Below, in pieces: positions 16,887 to 25,619 of a stretch of DNA of 64,000 nucleotides. Positions within the stretch are counted from its first letter, which is position 1. Every line of letters starts with the position of its first letter. A program made the translations under genes and the position numbers. The notes beneath the pieces are model-generated. The model was not told where the DNA came from, made no database searches, and saw only the letters and a list, made by a program, of their open reading frames with translations. Origin of the DNA: Natronobeatus ordinarius. GTDB taxonomy: Archaea > Halobacteriota > Halobacteria > Halobacteriales > Natrialbaceae. Location of the stretch: NCBI RefSeq assembly GCF_024362485.1, contig NZ_CP101456.1, positions 124,001 through 188,000 on the forward strand, read 5' to 3'.

Positions 16887-17306
16887 CGCCGCCCGCCGGG
16901 TGACTCACGACCGTCCCTCGAGTCGACGACCGACCACGCCACTCCGACCGACTCACCACACCACGTGGTCGCGGCGGCGCACCCGTGCGTCGCGCCGAGG
17001 GGTACCGAGGCGCGACACACATCCCAGCGCCGCCGGGGAGGCGTGGCGGCCCCATCCTCGAGCGCGTGGCCTCGCCGTCGAGGCGAGGCTCGCGCGAGGA
17101 TGGGCGGATGCATTCGTGTTTCGTGCGAGCAGCGTCGTTCTCGACCGCCACCCGTCGAATCGCGTCGTTCTCGACCGGCAATCGGTCGAATAGCCACACT
17201 CTCGACTGGAGACCGGCGAATAGCGTCGCTTCTCGGACAACCACCCGATGACACGGACCCGAGCTCGCCGGTGAACCGTTTTACCGCAGCCCGTCGAACG
17301 GCCTGC
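16887..17306. other. Structured intergenic region with hairpins and 30-bp repeats
   Basis: No convincing gene is seen in these 420 bases. The region holds a hairpin at 16989-17016 (GTCGCGCC/GGCGCGAC). It also holds a nested hairpin at 17051-17104 (outer arms CCCATCCTCG/CGAGGATGGG, inner arms GCCTCGCC/GGCGAGGC), followed by four degenerate 30-base units at 17131-17250. A structured RNA is possible on either strand. TATA-like GTTTTACC at 17278 serves the next gene. Confidence 0.5.
17131..17250. repeat. Four tandem degenerate 30-bp repeats
   Basis: Units start at 17131, 17161, 17191 and 17221, each exactly 30 bases. They share the core GCGTCGTTCTCGACC or a variant. Units 1, 2 and 4 each contain a short self-complementary stem, for example TCGACCG with CGGTCGA in unit 2. 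Confidence 0.6.
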
Positions 17307-18365
17307 ATGGCAATCGATCAACTGCTCGAGCTGCCCGTCACCGTCGATGCAGTGAGCCTCGAGCGACGCGAACGCGAAACCTCGAGCGACTTCACTCGAG
17401 TGACGACGCTCGTCTCGCTCGCCGGCGACGGCGAGACCGGACTGGGTGAAGACGTCACCTACGACGCCGACGAACACGACGCCCTCGCCGAAACCGGGCT
17501 GCCCGAAGGGGAACTCGAGGGCGAACACACCCTCGCCTCGTTCTCCGAACGGGTCGGCGACCTCGAGCTCTTTCCGGCCGGCGACCCCGACCAGCACGCC
17601 TCCCGGAACTATCGCCGGTGGGCGCTCGAGAGCGCGGCACTCGACCTCGCGCTCCGGCAGGCGGGGACCGATCTCGCGACGGCGCTCGGCCGGTCACCCG
17701 AGCCGGTCCGCTTCGTCGCCAGCACCCGCCTCGGCGACCCGCCGACGGCCGACCGCGTCGAGGCGCTGTGTGAGCGCGTCCCGGGCCTCGAGTTCAAACT
17801 CGACCCGACGCCGGAGTGGAGTGCGGCGCTGATCGACGACCTCGCGGCGACCGGCGCGGTCCGAATCCTCGACCTGAAGGGGCAGTACGAGGGCACCGAG
17901 GTCGACGTCCCCGCCGATCCCGAGCTCTACGAACGCGTGCTCGAGGCGTTCCCCGGGGCGGTGATCGAGGATCCCGCGCTGACCGACGAGACACGACCGC
18001 TGTTCGACGACCCCGACGTCCGCGAGCGGGTCGCCTGGGACGCGCCGATCCACGGGCTCGGCGACGTCGAGGCTCTGCCGTGGGAGCCCTCGTGGCTCAA
18101 TATCAAACCCTCGCGTTTTGGCTCGCTGGCGTCGCTGCTCGAGACGCTTCGGTACTGCGAGGAGCACGGCATCCGACTGTACGGCGGCGGCCAGTTCGAA
18201 CTCGACGTCGGCCGGGGACAGCTCCAGCTGCTGGCGTCGCTGTACTACCCGGACGGACCGAACGACGTCGCGCCGCGACAGTACAACGACCCCGACCCGG
18301 GGGAAGCGCTGCCGGAGAGCCCGCTCGAGCCGGCGGCGGAGCCGGTCGGCTTCCGGTGGGGATGA
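17307..18365 (+). CDS. Enolase-superfamily protein (MLE/mandelate racemase-like)
   Basis: This 352-residue protein has the barrel pattern of the enolase superfamily. A Lys lies in LEFKLDPTP, the first metal Asp candidate in VRILDLKGQY, Glu/Asp in VIEDPALTDE, Asp in RVAWDAPIHG, and a Lys in WLNIKPSRFG. The N-terminal capping domain covers about 1-125. The superfamily abstracts a proton alpha to a carboxylate; the substrate here is unknown. O-succinylbenzoate synthase or dipeptide epimerase activity cannot be claimed, because the usual second KxK lysine is not clear. It stands alone with its own promoter. Confidence 0.75.
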   Translation: MAIDQLLELPVTVDAVSLERRERETSSDFTRVTTLVSLAGDGETGLGEDVTYDADEHDALAETGLPEGELEGEHTLASFSERVGDLELFPAGDPDQHASRNYRRWALESAALDLALRQAGTDLATALGRSPEPVRFVASTRLGDPPTADRVEALCERVPGLEFKLDPTPEWSAALIDDLAATGAVRILDLKGQYEGTEVDVPADPELYERVLEAFPGAVIEDPALTDETRPLFDDPDVRERVAWDAPIHGLGDVEALPWEPSWLNIKPSRFGSLASLLETLRYCEEHGIRLYGGGQFELDVGRGQLQLLASLYYPDGPNDVAPRQYNDPDPGEALPESPLEPAAEPVGFRWG

Positions 18366-18483
18366 GGCGTCAGCCGTCGGTCGATGCCGCCCGGTCGTCG
18401 CCTCCGGCGCCGACCTCGTCAAGGTCCGTCTGGCGCTCGTCCGGCCGCTCGAGTCGGTTCGACGTTCTGGCCGGGACGGAGAC

Positions 18484-19137
18484 TCAAACGAGCCTGAACA
18501 TGGCCGCGAGCAACATGAGGAGCAACAGGACCGGGATAACCCTGAGCGCCACGTTGCGAACCGGGAGCAATCGCGCCTTGTTCGACCAGTTGACGAAGGA
18601 GCTCCCGACCTGGACGGGGCCGAAGATGTCCCGGCGCCGGAGCGGCGTCGACGTTGCGACGAGCTCGTCGACCCACTCGAGGAACTGCCGGATGTCCGGG
18701 TGGTCGCTGCACTCTCGCCGCATGTCGACGTTCAGCTCCACGTTGTACTCGAAGGCGACCTGCGTGATGTTGCCGGAGCCGATGATACACCTGGGTTCTG
18801 GCCCGTCGCGCAGGTAGAGCTTCGCGTGGAGCCCGCGCGGTTGCTTGTACAGCCGCACCTGATCGTGATCGTCGAGCTTCCAGAGGTCGTAGGCGATTCT
18901 GGCGGAGAACTGGTCGGAGGCGGGACCGACGATCGCCACCAGCTCGTTGTCCCGCGAACGCTCGAGAAAGGAGACGATGTCGTTGCGGATCGCGCGGTAG
19001 CCAAGGTACGTGAAGTAGCCGCTGACGAGGTAGACCGTTCCGTCCCTGGCGAACAGGTCGGACAGGGCCTCCTGAAACCGGCGGTCGGAGTCGTCCGTGC
19101 CCAGCAACTCGACGGTCGGCTCGAGCTCGGTCTTCAT
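18484..19137 (-). CDS. PLD-like single-HKD protein with C-terminal membrane anchor
   Basis: This 217-residue protein has one phospholipase-D-type motif (HAKLYLRD followed by IIGSGN, fitting HxKx4D...GSGN). PLD enzymes need two HKD motifs, so it probably works as a dimer, like Nuc-type nucleases. The C-terminus is a hydrophobic helix (IPVLLLLMLLAAMF), which suggests membrane anchoring. A nuclease or phosphodiesterase role is more likely than lipid synthesis, but this is inference. The ATG at 19137 is preferred; a GTG-like start at 19155 is possible. The neighbour is also a phosphodiesterase-fold protein. Confidence 0.75.
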   Translation of the reverse strand: MKTELEPTVELLGTDDSDRRFQEALSDLFARDGTVYLVSGYFTYLGYRAIRNDIVSFLERSRDNELVAIVGPASDQFSARIAYDLWKLDDHDQVRLYKQPRGLHAKLYLRDGPEPRCIIGSGNITQVAFEYNVELNVDMRRECSDHPDIRQFLEWVDELVATSTPLRRRDIFGPVQVGSSFVNWSNKARLLPVRNVALRVIPVLLLLMLLAAMFRLV

Positions 19138-19222
19138 TCGGTTGGGTACACACACTCCTGGCTACTCAATTCTCTGTTTCGTTCACACGATTTCGGTTCG
19201 GCCACTCGAGTTCGCGAGCCGA

Positions 19223-20002
19223 TCAGCGGCCCGCCTCGAGCACGATCGGACGGTGATCTGAGAGCTGGACGTCGAGGACGTCACAGCGCTCGACGGAAAT
19301 CGACGGCGAACAGAGAAAGAGGTCGATACTGCGCGAGCTGACGAACAGGTCGTCGAGCGGCCGGGCCGGAATCGTCTCGCCGGGGACCCGCAGTTCGAGG
19401 GCCGCCCGGTCGGCGAACGCACCAAGCGCACCGGTCTCGTCGAACGTGTTGAAATCGCCGGTCACGACCACGTCCCGGCCACGGGCACGGTCGATGACCA
19501 GGTCGGCCAGTTCGCGGAGCTGACGCGCCCGGCTCCGGGAACCGAGCGAGAGGTGGACCATGAACAGGACCACGTCGGCCGCGAGTTCGACCTCGAGGAC
19601 GAGCCGTTTCCGGCCGGCCGATAAGTAGTGTCTGGTCGTCGGCCGATCCGACCGCGAGAGCACGGCGTTTCCGAGGTGGCCGAAAAACGGCAGCGACGAA
19701 ACGATCCCGCCGTCGCCGTACTTGTTGGCGACGTCACCCCCGTAGGACAGCCCCCGCTCCTGAAGCGTCTCGAGAAGCGTCCGGAACTGTCCGTCGGTGG
19801 CCGTGCGGTGAGAGCCGAGGTCGACCTCGAGCAGCGACACCACGTCGGGGCGCTCGCGCTCGATGACCGAGACGAGTCGCTCGAGCGCCTGCCGTTCGAC
19901 CTCGGCGTTGCCGAGCACCGAGCTGACCGGCGGCGGGACGTACCCCCCGAGGACGTTCTGGTAGCCGAGCAGGTAGCCGGCGTTACAGGAGAGGATCTTC
20001 AT
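19223..20002 (-). CDS. Endonuclease/exonuclease/phosphatase (EEP) family protein
   Basis: This 259-residue protein has the DNase I-like fold. It shows MKILSCNAGYLLGY at the N-terminus, PDVVSLLEVDLGS (metal-binding Glu), FMVHLSLGSRSRARQ, DVVVTGDFNTFDETG and a terminal LSDHRPIVLEAG (catalytic Asp-His). It hydrolyses phosphodiester or phosphate bonds; the substrate could be nucleic acid, phospholipid or inositol phosphate. A longer reading frame to 21247 exists, but it is antisense to the aminotransferase and not coding. Minus-strand TATA-like TGTTTATCC lies about 60 bases upstream. Confidence 0.82.
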   Translation of the reverse strand: MKILSCNAGYLLGYQNVLGGYVPPPVSSVLGNAEVERQALERLVSVIERERPDVVSLLEVDLGSHRTATDGQFRTLLETLQERGLSYGGDVANKYGDGGIVSSLPFFGHLGNAVLSRSDRPTTRHYLSAGRKRLVLEVELAADVVLFMVHLSLGSRSRARQLRELADLVIDRARGRDVVVTGDFNTFDETGALGAFADRAALELRVPGETIPARPLDDLFVSSRSIDLFLCSPSISVERCDVLDVQLSDHRPIVLEAGR

Positions 20003-20218
20003 GGGACCTCGAGCGTCGACCAACCGACGCGCGTTCGCCCGAACTCGGTAGTCGGCGGGGATAAACATTTCTCCGCCACAGGCAGTCAGGCGTCCGCGAC
20101 GGTGTGTTCGGTGATAGCGTGCCAGTCGCCGACGGGTCGGACGATGATTCTGGGCCGTGCACGACGAGCGCCCGCTCGAGCCGATGGCTTCTCCTCCCCC
20201 CGAACCGTCCGGCCGCGT

Positions 20219-21331
20219 ATGCAGATCGACCCCTTCGAGCTCGAGCGGTGGTTCGCCGAGTACGAACACGAGGCGGACATTATGCTCGCCGAGAGCGGCA
20301 TTCGGAGCCTGCCCGCGAGCCGATTCGACACGGACCCCGGCGACCTGGGGTACGTGATCCCGACCAACGGCGACCCGGCGTTTCGCGCCGACGTCGCCGA
20401 ACGCTACGGTCGCGACGCCGACGAGGTGCTGTTCACCTGCGGGACCCAGGAGGCGAACTTCCTCGCGTTCCTCGCGCTGCTCTCCGACCCGGACTCGCCC
20501 GACTGCGACGCCGCCTCGCCGCCCCGTTCCGCGTCGTCGAACGCGCACGCAGTCGTCGTCACTCCCACCTACCAGGCGCTGTACTCGGTTCCGGAGGCGA
20601 TCGGCGAGGTGACGCGCGTTCCACTCGAGCCGGGTACGTGGAGCCTCGACGTCGACGCCGTCGCCGACGCGATCCGCCCCGAGACGCGGCTGGTCGTCCT
20701 CAACAACCCGAACAACCCGACGGGACGCTACCATCCCCTGGACCGGGTCGAGGCGCTGTACGACCTCGCCGCCGACAACGACGCCTACCTGCTCTGTGAC
20801 GAGGTGTACCGGCTGCTCGCCGAGGAGCCGCTCCCGCCGGTCGCGAGCATGGGCCCCTACGGGCTGTCGACGACGAGCCTCACGAAGGCCTACGGGCTCG
20901 CCGGCCTCCGCTTTGGCTGGCTCGTCGGCGACCGCGAGGTGGTCGACGCGGCCTGGAACTGGAAGGATTACACGACGATCTCGCCCGGACTGATCGACCA
21001 GCACGTCGCGAAACAGGCCCTCGGCGAGCAGGAGGCAGACATCCTGGCGGCCAATCGCGCGCTCGCCGCAGACCACCACGACCGAGTCGAGACGTTCCTC
21101 GAAGAACACGACCTCGAGTGGCACGACCCCGTCGGCGTCAACGGCTTCGTCACCGTCCCGGAGGGGTTCGAGAACGGCCGCGAGTTCTGTCGGACCGTCG
21201 TCGAGGAGGCGAGCGTCGTCCTCGCCCCCGGGGAGTGTTTCGGCCACCCCGACTACTTCCGGATCGGCTTCGGCTTGCCGACCGACGAACTCGAGGAGGG
21301 ACTCGAGCGCGTGGGCCGGGTGCTCGGCTGA
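20219..21331 (+). CDS. PLP-dependent aminotransferase class I/II
   Basis: This 370-residue fold-type I aminotransferase has substrate-side segments VVTPTYQALYSVPEAIG and VVLNNPNNPTGRY, the cofactor Asp in LLCDEVYRLL, and the PLP Lys at about residue 223 in STTSLTKAYGLAGLRFGW. The Arg in YFRIGFGLP binds the substrate carboxylate. The amino-acid substrate is not predictable. The ATG at 20219 begins MQIDPFELERWFAEYEH; longer in-frame sequence to 19628 is antisense to the EEP gene. Its 3' end is partly duplicated, in decayed form, at 22871-23012. Confidence 0.9.
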   Translation: MQIDPFELERWFAEYEHEADIMLAESGIRSLPASRFDTDPGDLGYVIPTNGDPAFRADVAERYGRDADEVLFTCGTQEANFLAFLALLSDPDSPDCDAASPPRSASSNAHAVVVTPTYQALYSVPEAIGEVTRVPLEPGTWSLDVDAVADAIRPETRLVVLNNPNNPTGRYHPLDRVEALYDLAADNDAYLLCDEVYRLLAEEPLPPVASMGPYGLSTTSLTKAYGLAGLRFGWLVGDREVVDAAWNWKDYTTISPGLIDQHVAKQALGEQEADILAANRALAADHHDRVETFLEEHDLEWHDPVGVNGFVTVPEGFENGREFCRTVVEEASVVLAPGECFGHPDYFRIGFGLPTDELEEGLERVGRVLG

Positions 21332-21892
21332 TCAGAAGTCCGTCACCTTCGACTGGATGCGGCCGTCGTCGAGTTCCGCCGCTTCGTCCTCGAAGTACCG
21401 CGCCAGTTCGTCCGTCCCGACGTCGTCGCTGCGGTGCAGATAGGCAATCTCGGTGAGCGAGAGCTCCTCGCCGCGTTTCAGTTTGTGTCGCAACTCCTCG
21501 ACGGACAGCGAGTGGTAGGTCAGATCGAGGTCGACGGTCGCCGCGCGGTCCGACCGGGCCTCGGCGACGTTGACGGCCTCGTGCAGCACCCGCTCGAACT
21601 CGAGGTCGGTGTCGCCGACCGCCAGGTAGAGGAAGGCCACGGCCGACACCAGGGCGTCGAACGCCTCGGCGCCGTCCAATTGCGCGACGCGCTTCTCGAA
21701 GACGAGTTTCCGATCCGCCGCGGGTAGCCCCTCGACCAGCAGTTCGAAGTCCCTGACCCCCTCGTACACCCGGTCTCGAATCCGGGCCCGCGCGTTTCGC
21801 TCCGACTGGACGCTCGCGTACTCGGTCTCGCCGCGCAGGTACGTTCGATCCGCCTCACTCAGGATGCCGCGTTCGCGTTCTCCAGCAGACAT
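21332..21892 (-). CDS. Conserved haloarchaeal protein of unknown function
   Basis: This 186-residue, mostly helical, acidic protein begins MSAGERERGILSEADRTYLR. It contains RDRVYEGVRDFELLVEGLP and a C-terminal LSVEELRHKLKRGEELSLTEI segment that resembles a small regulatory or DNA-binding helical domain. No catalytic motif is seen. It is divergent from the sliding-clamp gene with a 117-base AT-rich shared promoter, so a role tied to replication or its control is possible but unproven. Confidence 0.75.
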   Translation of the reverse strand: MSAGERERGILSEADRTYLRGETEYASVQSERNARARIRDRVYEGVRDFELLVEGLPAADRKLVFEKRVAQLDGAEAFDALVSAVAFLYLAVGDTDLEFERVLHEAVNVAEARSDRAATVDLDLTYHSLSVEELRHKLKRGEELSLTEIAYLHRSDDVGTDELARYFEDEAAELDDGRIQSKVTDF

Positions 21893-22009
21893 ACTCGGTA
21901 TCAGGTTATGCTTTGGTTTTAGCTCATATATAGATACCCTGTTTCAGATTATGTATCGGATACGCTCAACAATACTTATAGCTCCTGTCTCTGATACGAC
22001 GACCGAGAC
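21893..22009. promoter_or_regulatory. Divergent promoter region of the DUF and sliding-clamp genes
   Basis: This AT-rich spacer carries CATATATAG (about 21925-21933), suited to the minus-strand gene, and ACTTATAG (about 21975-21982), about 30 bases before the clamp ATG. The near-repeats GTATCAGGTTATG (21899) and GTTTCAGATTATG (21941), plus an inverted CTGATAC (21991), could be regulator sites. Confidence 0.4.
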
Positions 22010-22804
22010 ATGAGTGAAGCGACTTCCACGGTCGGCGAGGCCGGCCGGGACGTGACGGGGGTTCAGGCGACGGTCGAGGCGAACGTTCTTCGGTCGGCCC
22101 TCGAGCCGGTGCTCGCGCTGTTCGATGAGTGTCACTTGCAGATCGACGAGGCGGGGATTCGCCTGACGGGGATCGATCCAGCGACGGTCGCCTGCGTCGA
22201 GGTCGACCTCGGCCGGGCGGCGTTCGAGGCGTTCGACGCGACCGAGGTTCACGTCGGGATCGACGCGGCTCGGTTCGGCGACGTCGTCGGGATGGCCGAC
22301 TCGGGCGGGACGGTTCGACTCGCGCTCGATTCCGAGACGCGTCGCCTGCACATTCGGATCGGTGGCCTCGCCTACGACCTCGCCCTGCTCGACCCGGACG
22401 TGCTCCGGTCGCCGCCGGAAGGGATCGGCAACTTCGACGGAACGGCGCGGGCAGTCGCCGAGGGCGCTGACGTCGCTCGCTCGATCCGGGCAGCCGGGAT
22501 GGTCGCCGATCACGCCGAACTCGCAGTCGAGCCCGACCCCGCCGCCTTCGCCGTCTCTGCCGAGGGCGACACCGACGACGTCTCGCTCGAACTACCCGAC
22601 GAGGACCTCCTCGAGCTCGATCCCGGAGAGGCGCGGTCGCTGTTCTCGATCGACTACCTCGAACCGATCGCGCGGGCGGCCCCGCGAGACGCCGCATTCG
22701 AACTCCGCCTGGGAGTCGAGCAACCGCTGTCGATCCGGTACGACATCGTCGACGGGGAGGGGGCCGTCGAGTTCCTCGTCGCGCCACGGATCGCAACGAA
22801 CTGA
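22010..22804 (+). CDS. pcn: DNA polymerase sliding clamp (PCNA), divergent form
   Basis: This 264-residue clamp protein is of the PCNA fold. Recognisable segments include LFDECHLQIDEAGIRLTGID, the repeat-domain start SIRAAGMVADHAELAV, EGDTDDVSLELPDEDL, SLFSIDYLEPIARA and a C-terminal VEFLVAPRI. PCNA rings tether DNA polymerase, ligase and FEN1. The protein has a roughly 17-residue N-terminal extension. From memory of typical haloarchaeal PCNA (start MFKAIVSAETL, ending MLAPRIQ) it is only moderately similar, so it may be a second clamp. No priL follows it. Confidence 0.85.
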   Translation: MSEATSTVGEAGRDVTGVQATVEANVLRSALEPVLALFDECHLQIDEAGIRLTGIDPATVACVEVDLGRAAFEAFDATEVHVGIDAARFGDVVGMADSGGTVRLALDSETRRLHIRIGGLAYDLALLDPDVLRSPPEGIGNFDGTARAVAEGADVARSIRAAGMVADHAELAVEPDPAAFAVSAEGDTDDVSLELPDEDLLELDPGEARSLFSIDYLEPIARAAPRDAAFELRLGVEQPLSIRYDIVDGEGAVEFLVAPRIATN

Positions 22805-22870
22805 CCGCAACGAACTGTCGGGAATCGCTGCCACCGGACCTCGAGGACCACCTCCATCTCCGGCGTCTCA

Positions 22871-23012
22871 GTCGTCCCGGAGGGATTCGAGAACGGCCGC
22901 GAGTTCGACGGCCTCGAGCGAAGAAGCGAGCATTGCCCTCGCGCCCAGGGAGTGTTTCGGCCACCCCGACGACTTCCGGATCGGCTTCGGGTTGCCGACC
23001 GCGGAACTCGAG
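22871..23012 (+). pseudogene. Decayed duplicate of the aminotransferase 3' end
   Basis: The sequence encodes VPEGFENGREF in one frame, then after an apparent 2-base loss EEASIALAPRECFGHPDDF and FRIGFGLPTAELEP in another. The intact aminotransferase (about 21157-21300) reads VPEGFENGREF, EEASVVLAPGECFGHPDYF and FRIGFGLPTDELEE. It is in the same orientation, lies directly after the clamp gene and has no start codon. It is a non-functional gene remnant. Confidence 0.85.
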
Positions 23013-23035
23013 CCGGTTTCTCGCCCGTCAGCCGC

Positions 23036-23596
23036 TCAGGAGCCGTCCGACCGGCAGTCGCCCCACAGCACCGGCGCCTCCTCGCCCCCGTCGTCGCCTC
23101 GCTTCACGTCCCGGTGGAGGTCGCGTGGACGATAGCGAGGCTCGCTCACGAGCCGGTCGGCCAGTTCCGGCGGGACCGACACCCGGCGACACTCGCCCGA
23201 GACGAGCAGGCCGCCGGGGCCGAACGTGAACTGGAGGTCGTAGTGGCGAACGCGCTCGTCCGCGAGTTCGGGGTGGATCGCCTCGAGCACGCTCGCGACG
23301 TACTCGAAGACCAGTTCCAGCCCCGGCGTGTCGGCCGTCCCGAGGTCGACGCGGACGACCGGCACGTAGACGGGGTCGCCCTCGACCCGGTCGACGACGG
23401 CCAGTTCGCGCACCGTCGGCGGTCGCTCGAGGTGGGTCCGGCGTTCGGTGTGCGTCTCGGCGAGGCGGTCGTCGAGGCGGCAGACGAAAGTCGGGTTCGA
23501 GTGCCCCCGGCGACGGTCACGGCCACGACGACGGATCACGATCGCCACGCCGGTCACGAGGACGACGGCGACGGCGACGACCACCACCTCGTTCAT
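23036..23596 (-). CDS. Hypothetical membrane-anchored protein
   Basis: This 186-residue protein has an N-terminal membrane helix ([21 protein letters not shown]) followed by a basic stretch ([10 protein letters not shown]) and a soluble domain. The soluble part has [22 protein letters not shown] and [23 protein letters not shown] signal anchor with the basic residues inside is likely. The ATG at 23596 starts exactly at the helix; 23620 is an alternative. No family is recognised. It is divergent from eIF5A. Confidence 0.65.
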   Translation of the reverse strand: MNEVVVVAVAVVLVTGVAIVIRRRGRDRRRGHSNPTFVCRLDDRLAETHTERRTHLERPPTVRELAVVDRVEGDPVYVPVVRVDLGTADTPGLELVFEYVASVLEAIHPELADERVRHYDLQFTFGPGGLLVSGECRRVSVPPELADRLVSEPRYRPRDLHRDVKRGDDGGEEAPVLWGDCRSDGS

Positions 23597-23706
23597 GTCG
23601 CCGCGTTGGGCACAGAGCAAGAAGGCGTTTCCTCCTCAAAGCGGGCCGGACGGACTCGCTATGCCGATCCAAACGGTTTATCAAGTTCGGTTGTTTACCC
23701 CGCCCT

Positions 23707-24081
23707 ATGGCGAAACAGCAGAAAGAAGTTCGCGACCTCCAGGAAGGTGGCTACGTGGTTATCGACGACGCGGCCTGCAAGATCAACGCCTACTCGACGG
23801 CGAAGCCCGGGAAACACGGCAGCGCCAAAGCCCGCATCGAGGCCCGTGGCGTCTTCGACGACAAGAAACGCTCGCTTTCCCAGCCCGTCGACGCGAAGAT
23901 CTGGGTCCCGATCATCGAGCGCAAACAGGGCCAGGTCGTCTCCGTCAGCGGCGACGACATGCAGGTGATGGACCTCGAAACCTACGAAACCCTCACGATG
24001 CGCATCCCCGAGGACGTCGACGTCGAACCCGACGACAACATCGAGTACCTCGAGATGGAAGGCCAGCGAAAGATCGTCTGA
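23707..24081 (+). CDS. eif5a: Translation initiation factor 5A (aIF5A)
   Basis: This 124-residue factor relieves ribosome stalling, especially at proline-rich runs. The hypusination loop is intact: Lys36 in KPGKHGSAK. The N-terminal SH3-like domain is followed by an OB domain with [23 protein letters not shown]. The TGA overlaps the ATG of the agmatinase gene (TGATG), so the two are translationally coupled. Lys36 should be converted to deoxyhypusine or hypusine by the deoxyhypusine synthase encoded at 28729-29769. TATA-like GTTTATC lies upstream near 23676. Confidence 0.97.
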   Translation: MAKQQKEVRDLQEGGYVVIDDAACKINAYSTAKPGKHGSAKARIEARGVFDDKKRSLSQPVDAKIWVPIIERKQGQVVSVSGDDMQVMDLETYETLTMRIPEDVDVEPDDNIEYLEMEGQRKIV

Positions 24082-24896
24082 TGTTCCCCGGGGCGACCGC
24101 CGATCGTGAGGACGCGAACTTCGTGGTCGTCGGTGCGCCCCTGGACGCATCGACGACCTTCGAGCCGGGGACCCGCTTTGGCCCCCGACGCATTCGGACC
24201 TTTGCGGAGACGTTCGACGACTACGACGTCCGGACCGGCCAGTACTTCACCGAGCTGGGCGTCCACGACGAGGGCGACGTCTACGCCTGGGACGACGTCA
24301 CCGCCTACCTCGAGTTCCTCGAGGGCACCCTGCGTGACGTCGTCTGGGACGACGCCGTTCCCCTCGCGATCGGTGGCGAACATACGATCTCCGCCGCCGG
24401 TGTGCGCGCAGTCGAGCCCGAGGTGTTCGTCTGTCTGGACGCCCACCTCGATCTCCGCGACGCCTACGACGGCAACCCACAGAGCCACGCCTGCGTGACC
24501 CGACGGATTCTCGAGGAAGAGAGCGTCGAGGAGGCGATCGTCCTGGGTGCCCGAACCGGCAGCGAGGAAGAGTGGGAGCGTGCGGCCGAGGCCGACGTCA
24601 CCGTCGTCCCGCCCGAGGAGGTCGCGGACTTCTCGTTCGGGGATCGACTCGAGGACCGCGAGGGCTACCTGAGCGTCGACATCGACGGCGCCGATCCGGC
24701 CTACGCGCCGGGGACGGGGACGATGGAGCCGTTCGGCCTCGAGCCCCGCGAGATGCGCGACGTCGTTCGTGAGGTGGCCCCCCACGCGACCGGCTTCGAC
24801 GTGGTCGAGGTGAACGACCGCGACGACGGCCAGGCCGCTTCCCTCGCCGGGAAGCTGCTTCGCGAGTTCGTCTTCTCGCACGCCGACGCACGGTAA
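24081..24896 (+). CDS. speB: Agmatinase (arginase/ureohydrolase family)
   Basis: This 271-residue dimanganese ureohydrolase has GGEHT, DAHLDLRD and SVDIDGADPAYAPG as metal-binding and catalytic motifs, with VVEVN near the end. It splits agmatine, or an agmatine adduct, to release urea. It is coupled to eIF5A. In Haloferax volcanii, published work on hypusination found that an agmatinase-like protein beside eIF5A is needed for the modification, using agmatine rather than spermidine. The same arrangement here supports that role; free putrescine production is an alternative. Confidence 0.93.
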   Translation: MFPGATADREDANFVVVGAPLDASTTFEPGTRFGPRRIRTFAETFDDYDVRTGQYFTELGVHDEGDVYAWDDVTAYLEFLEGTLRDVVWDDAVPLAIGGEHTISAAGVRAVEPEVFVCLDAHLDLRDAYDGNPQSHACVTRRILEEESVEEAIVLGARTGSEEEWERAAEADVTVVPPEEVADFSFGDRLEDREGYLSVDIDGADPAYAPGTGTMEPFGLEPREMRDVVREVAPHATGFDVVEVNDRDDGQAASLAGKLLREFVFSHADAR

Positions 24897-24986
24897 CGTC
24901 GCCACAGAAGCGACGCCATCGACGGACGGGGTCACCCGGCCACCGGGGAGGACAACGATTTTTAGCAGGAAGTGGTATGTTAGCAC

Positions 24987-25481
24987 ATGTTCGGCGAGAT
25001 CCTCGTCCCGACCGACGGCAGCGAGGCAGCGGAGAAGGCAGCCCCGTACGCCGCGCGGCTCGCGTCGACGTTCGACGCGACGCTTCACGTCATGTACGTC
25101 GTCGACACCGAGGCGATCAGTCAGACGCTGGGGTCCGAACAGGTCGACCGCATCGAGACCGGCCAGTTCGGCGAGATGCGCGAGCTCCACGAGGAGGCCG
25201 CGGGCGCGATCGACCGAATTCGTGAACACACCGAGGCCGAAGGAGTCACGATCGACCCAGTGATCGAGGCCGGCGTTCCCCACGAGGCCATCGTCCGGTT
25301 CGCCGAGGAGGAGGACGTCGACCTCGTCGTGATGACTTCCCAGGGCCGACAGGGTGTGCGACGGGCGTTGCTGGGAAGCGTCACGGAACGCGTCGCCCGG
25401 ACCACGACGATTCCCGTCCTGGTCGTCGACGCGGACACCGAGCCGACCGAGGGACTGGCGGCGGCCGAGGAACCCGCCTGA
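24987..25481 (+). CDS. Universal stress protein UspA family
   Basis: This 164-residue single Usp domain begins MFGEILVPTDGSEAAEKAAPYA. The ATP-binding motif region MTSQGRQGVRRALLGSVTERV is complete, so it likely belongs to the nucleotide-binding type. A short C-terminal acidic tail follows TTIPVLVVDAD. It stands alone after agmatinase, with TATA-like ATTTTTAGC about 28 bases upstream of the ATG. It has a general stress role; the partner is unknown. Confidence 0.9.
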   Translation: MFGEILVPTDGSEAAEKAAPYAARLASTFDATLHVMYVVDTEAISQTLGSEQVDRIETGQFGEMRELHEEAAGAIDRIREHTEAEGVTIDPVIEAGVPHEAIVRFAEEEDVDLVVMTSQGRQGVRRALLGSVTERVARTTTIPVLVVDADTEPTEGLAAAEEPA

Positions 25482-25619
25482 ACGCAGCCGTCCAGGCGAG
25501 CCTCGAGTGCGGGTGAGTCGCCTCGAGTTCGGCCGAGTGCCAGAGTTCCTCAAGTTCGGGTGAAGTCGGCGGCGACCGAGAAGGGCGAATACAAGCCCCT
25601 CGAGTCCGCACCTACAGGT

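Noticed and set aside
16799-17308. Possible minus-strand protein over the 30-bp repeats
   Set aside because: The translation is Arg-rich with no start context or acidic composition typical of these genes, and it overlaps the AarF 3' end.
20003-21247. Upstream extension of the EEP nuclease frame
   Set aside because: It is antisense to the aminotransferase; the real start is MKILSCNAGY at 20002.
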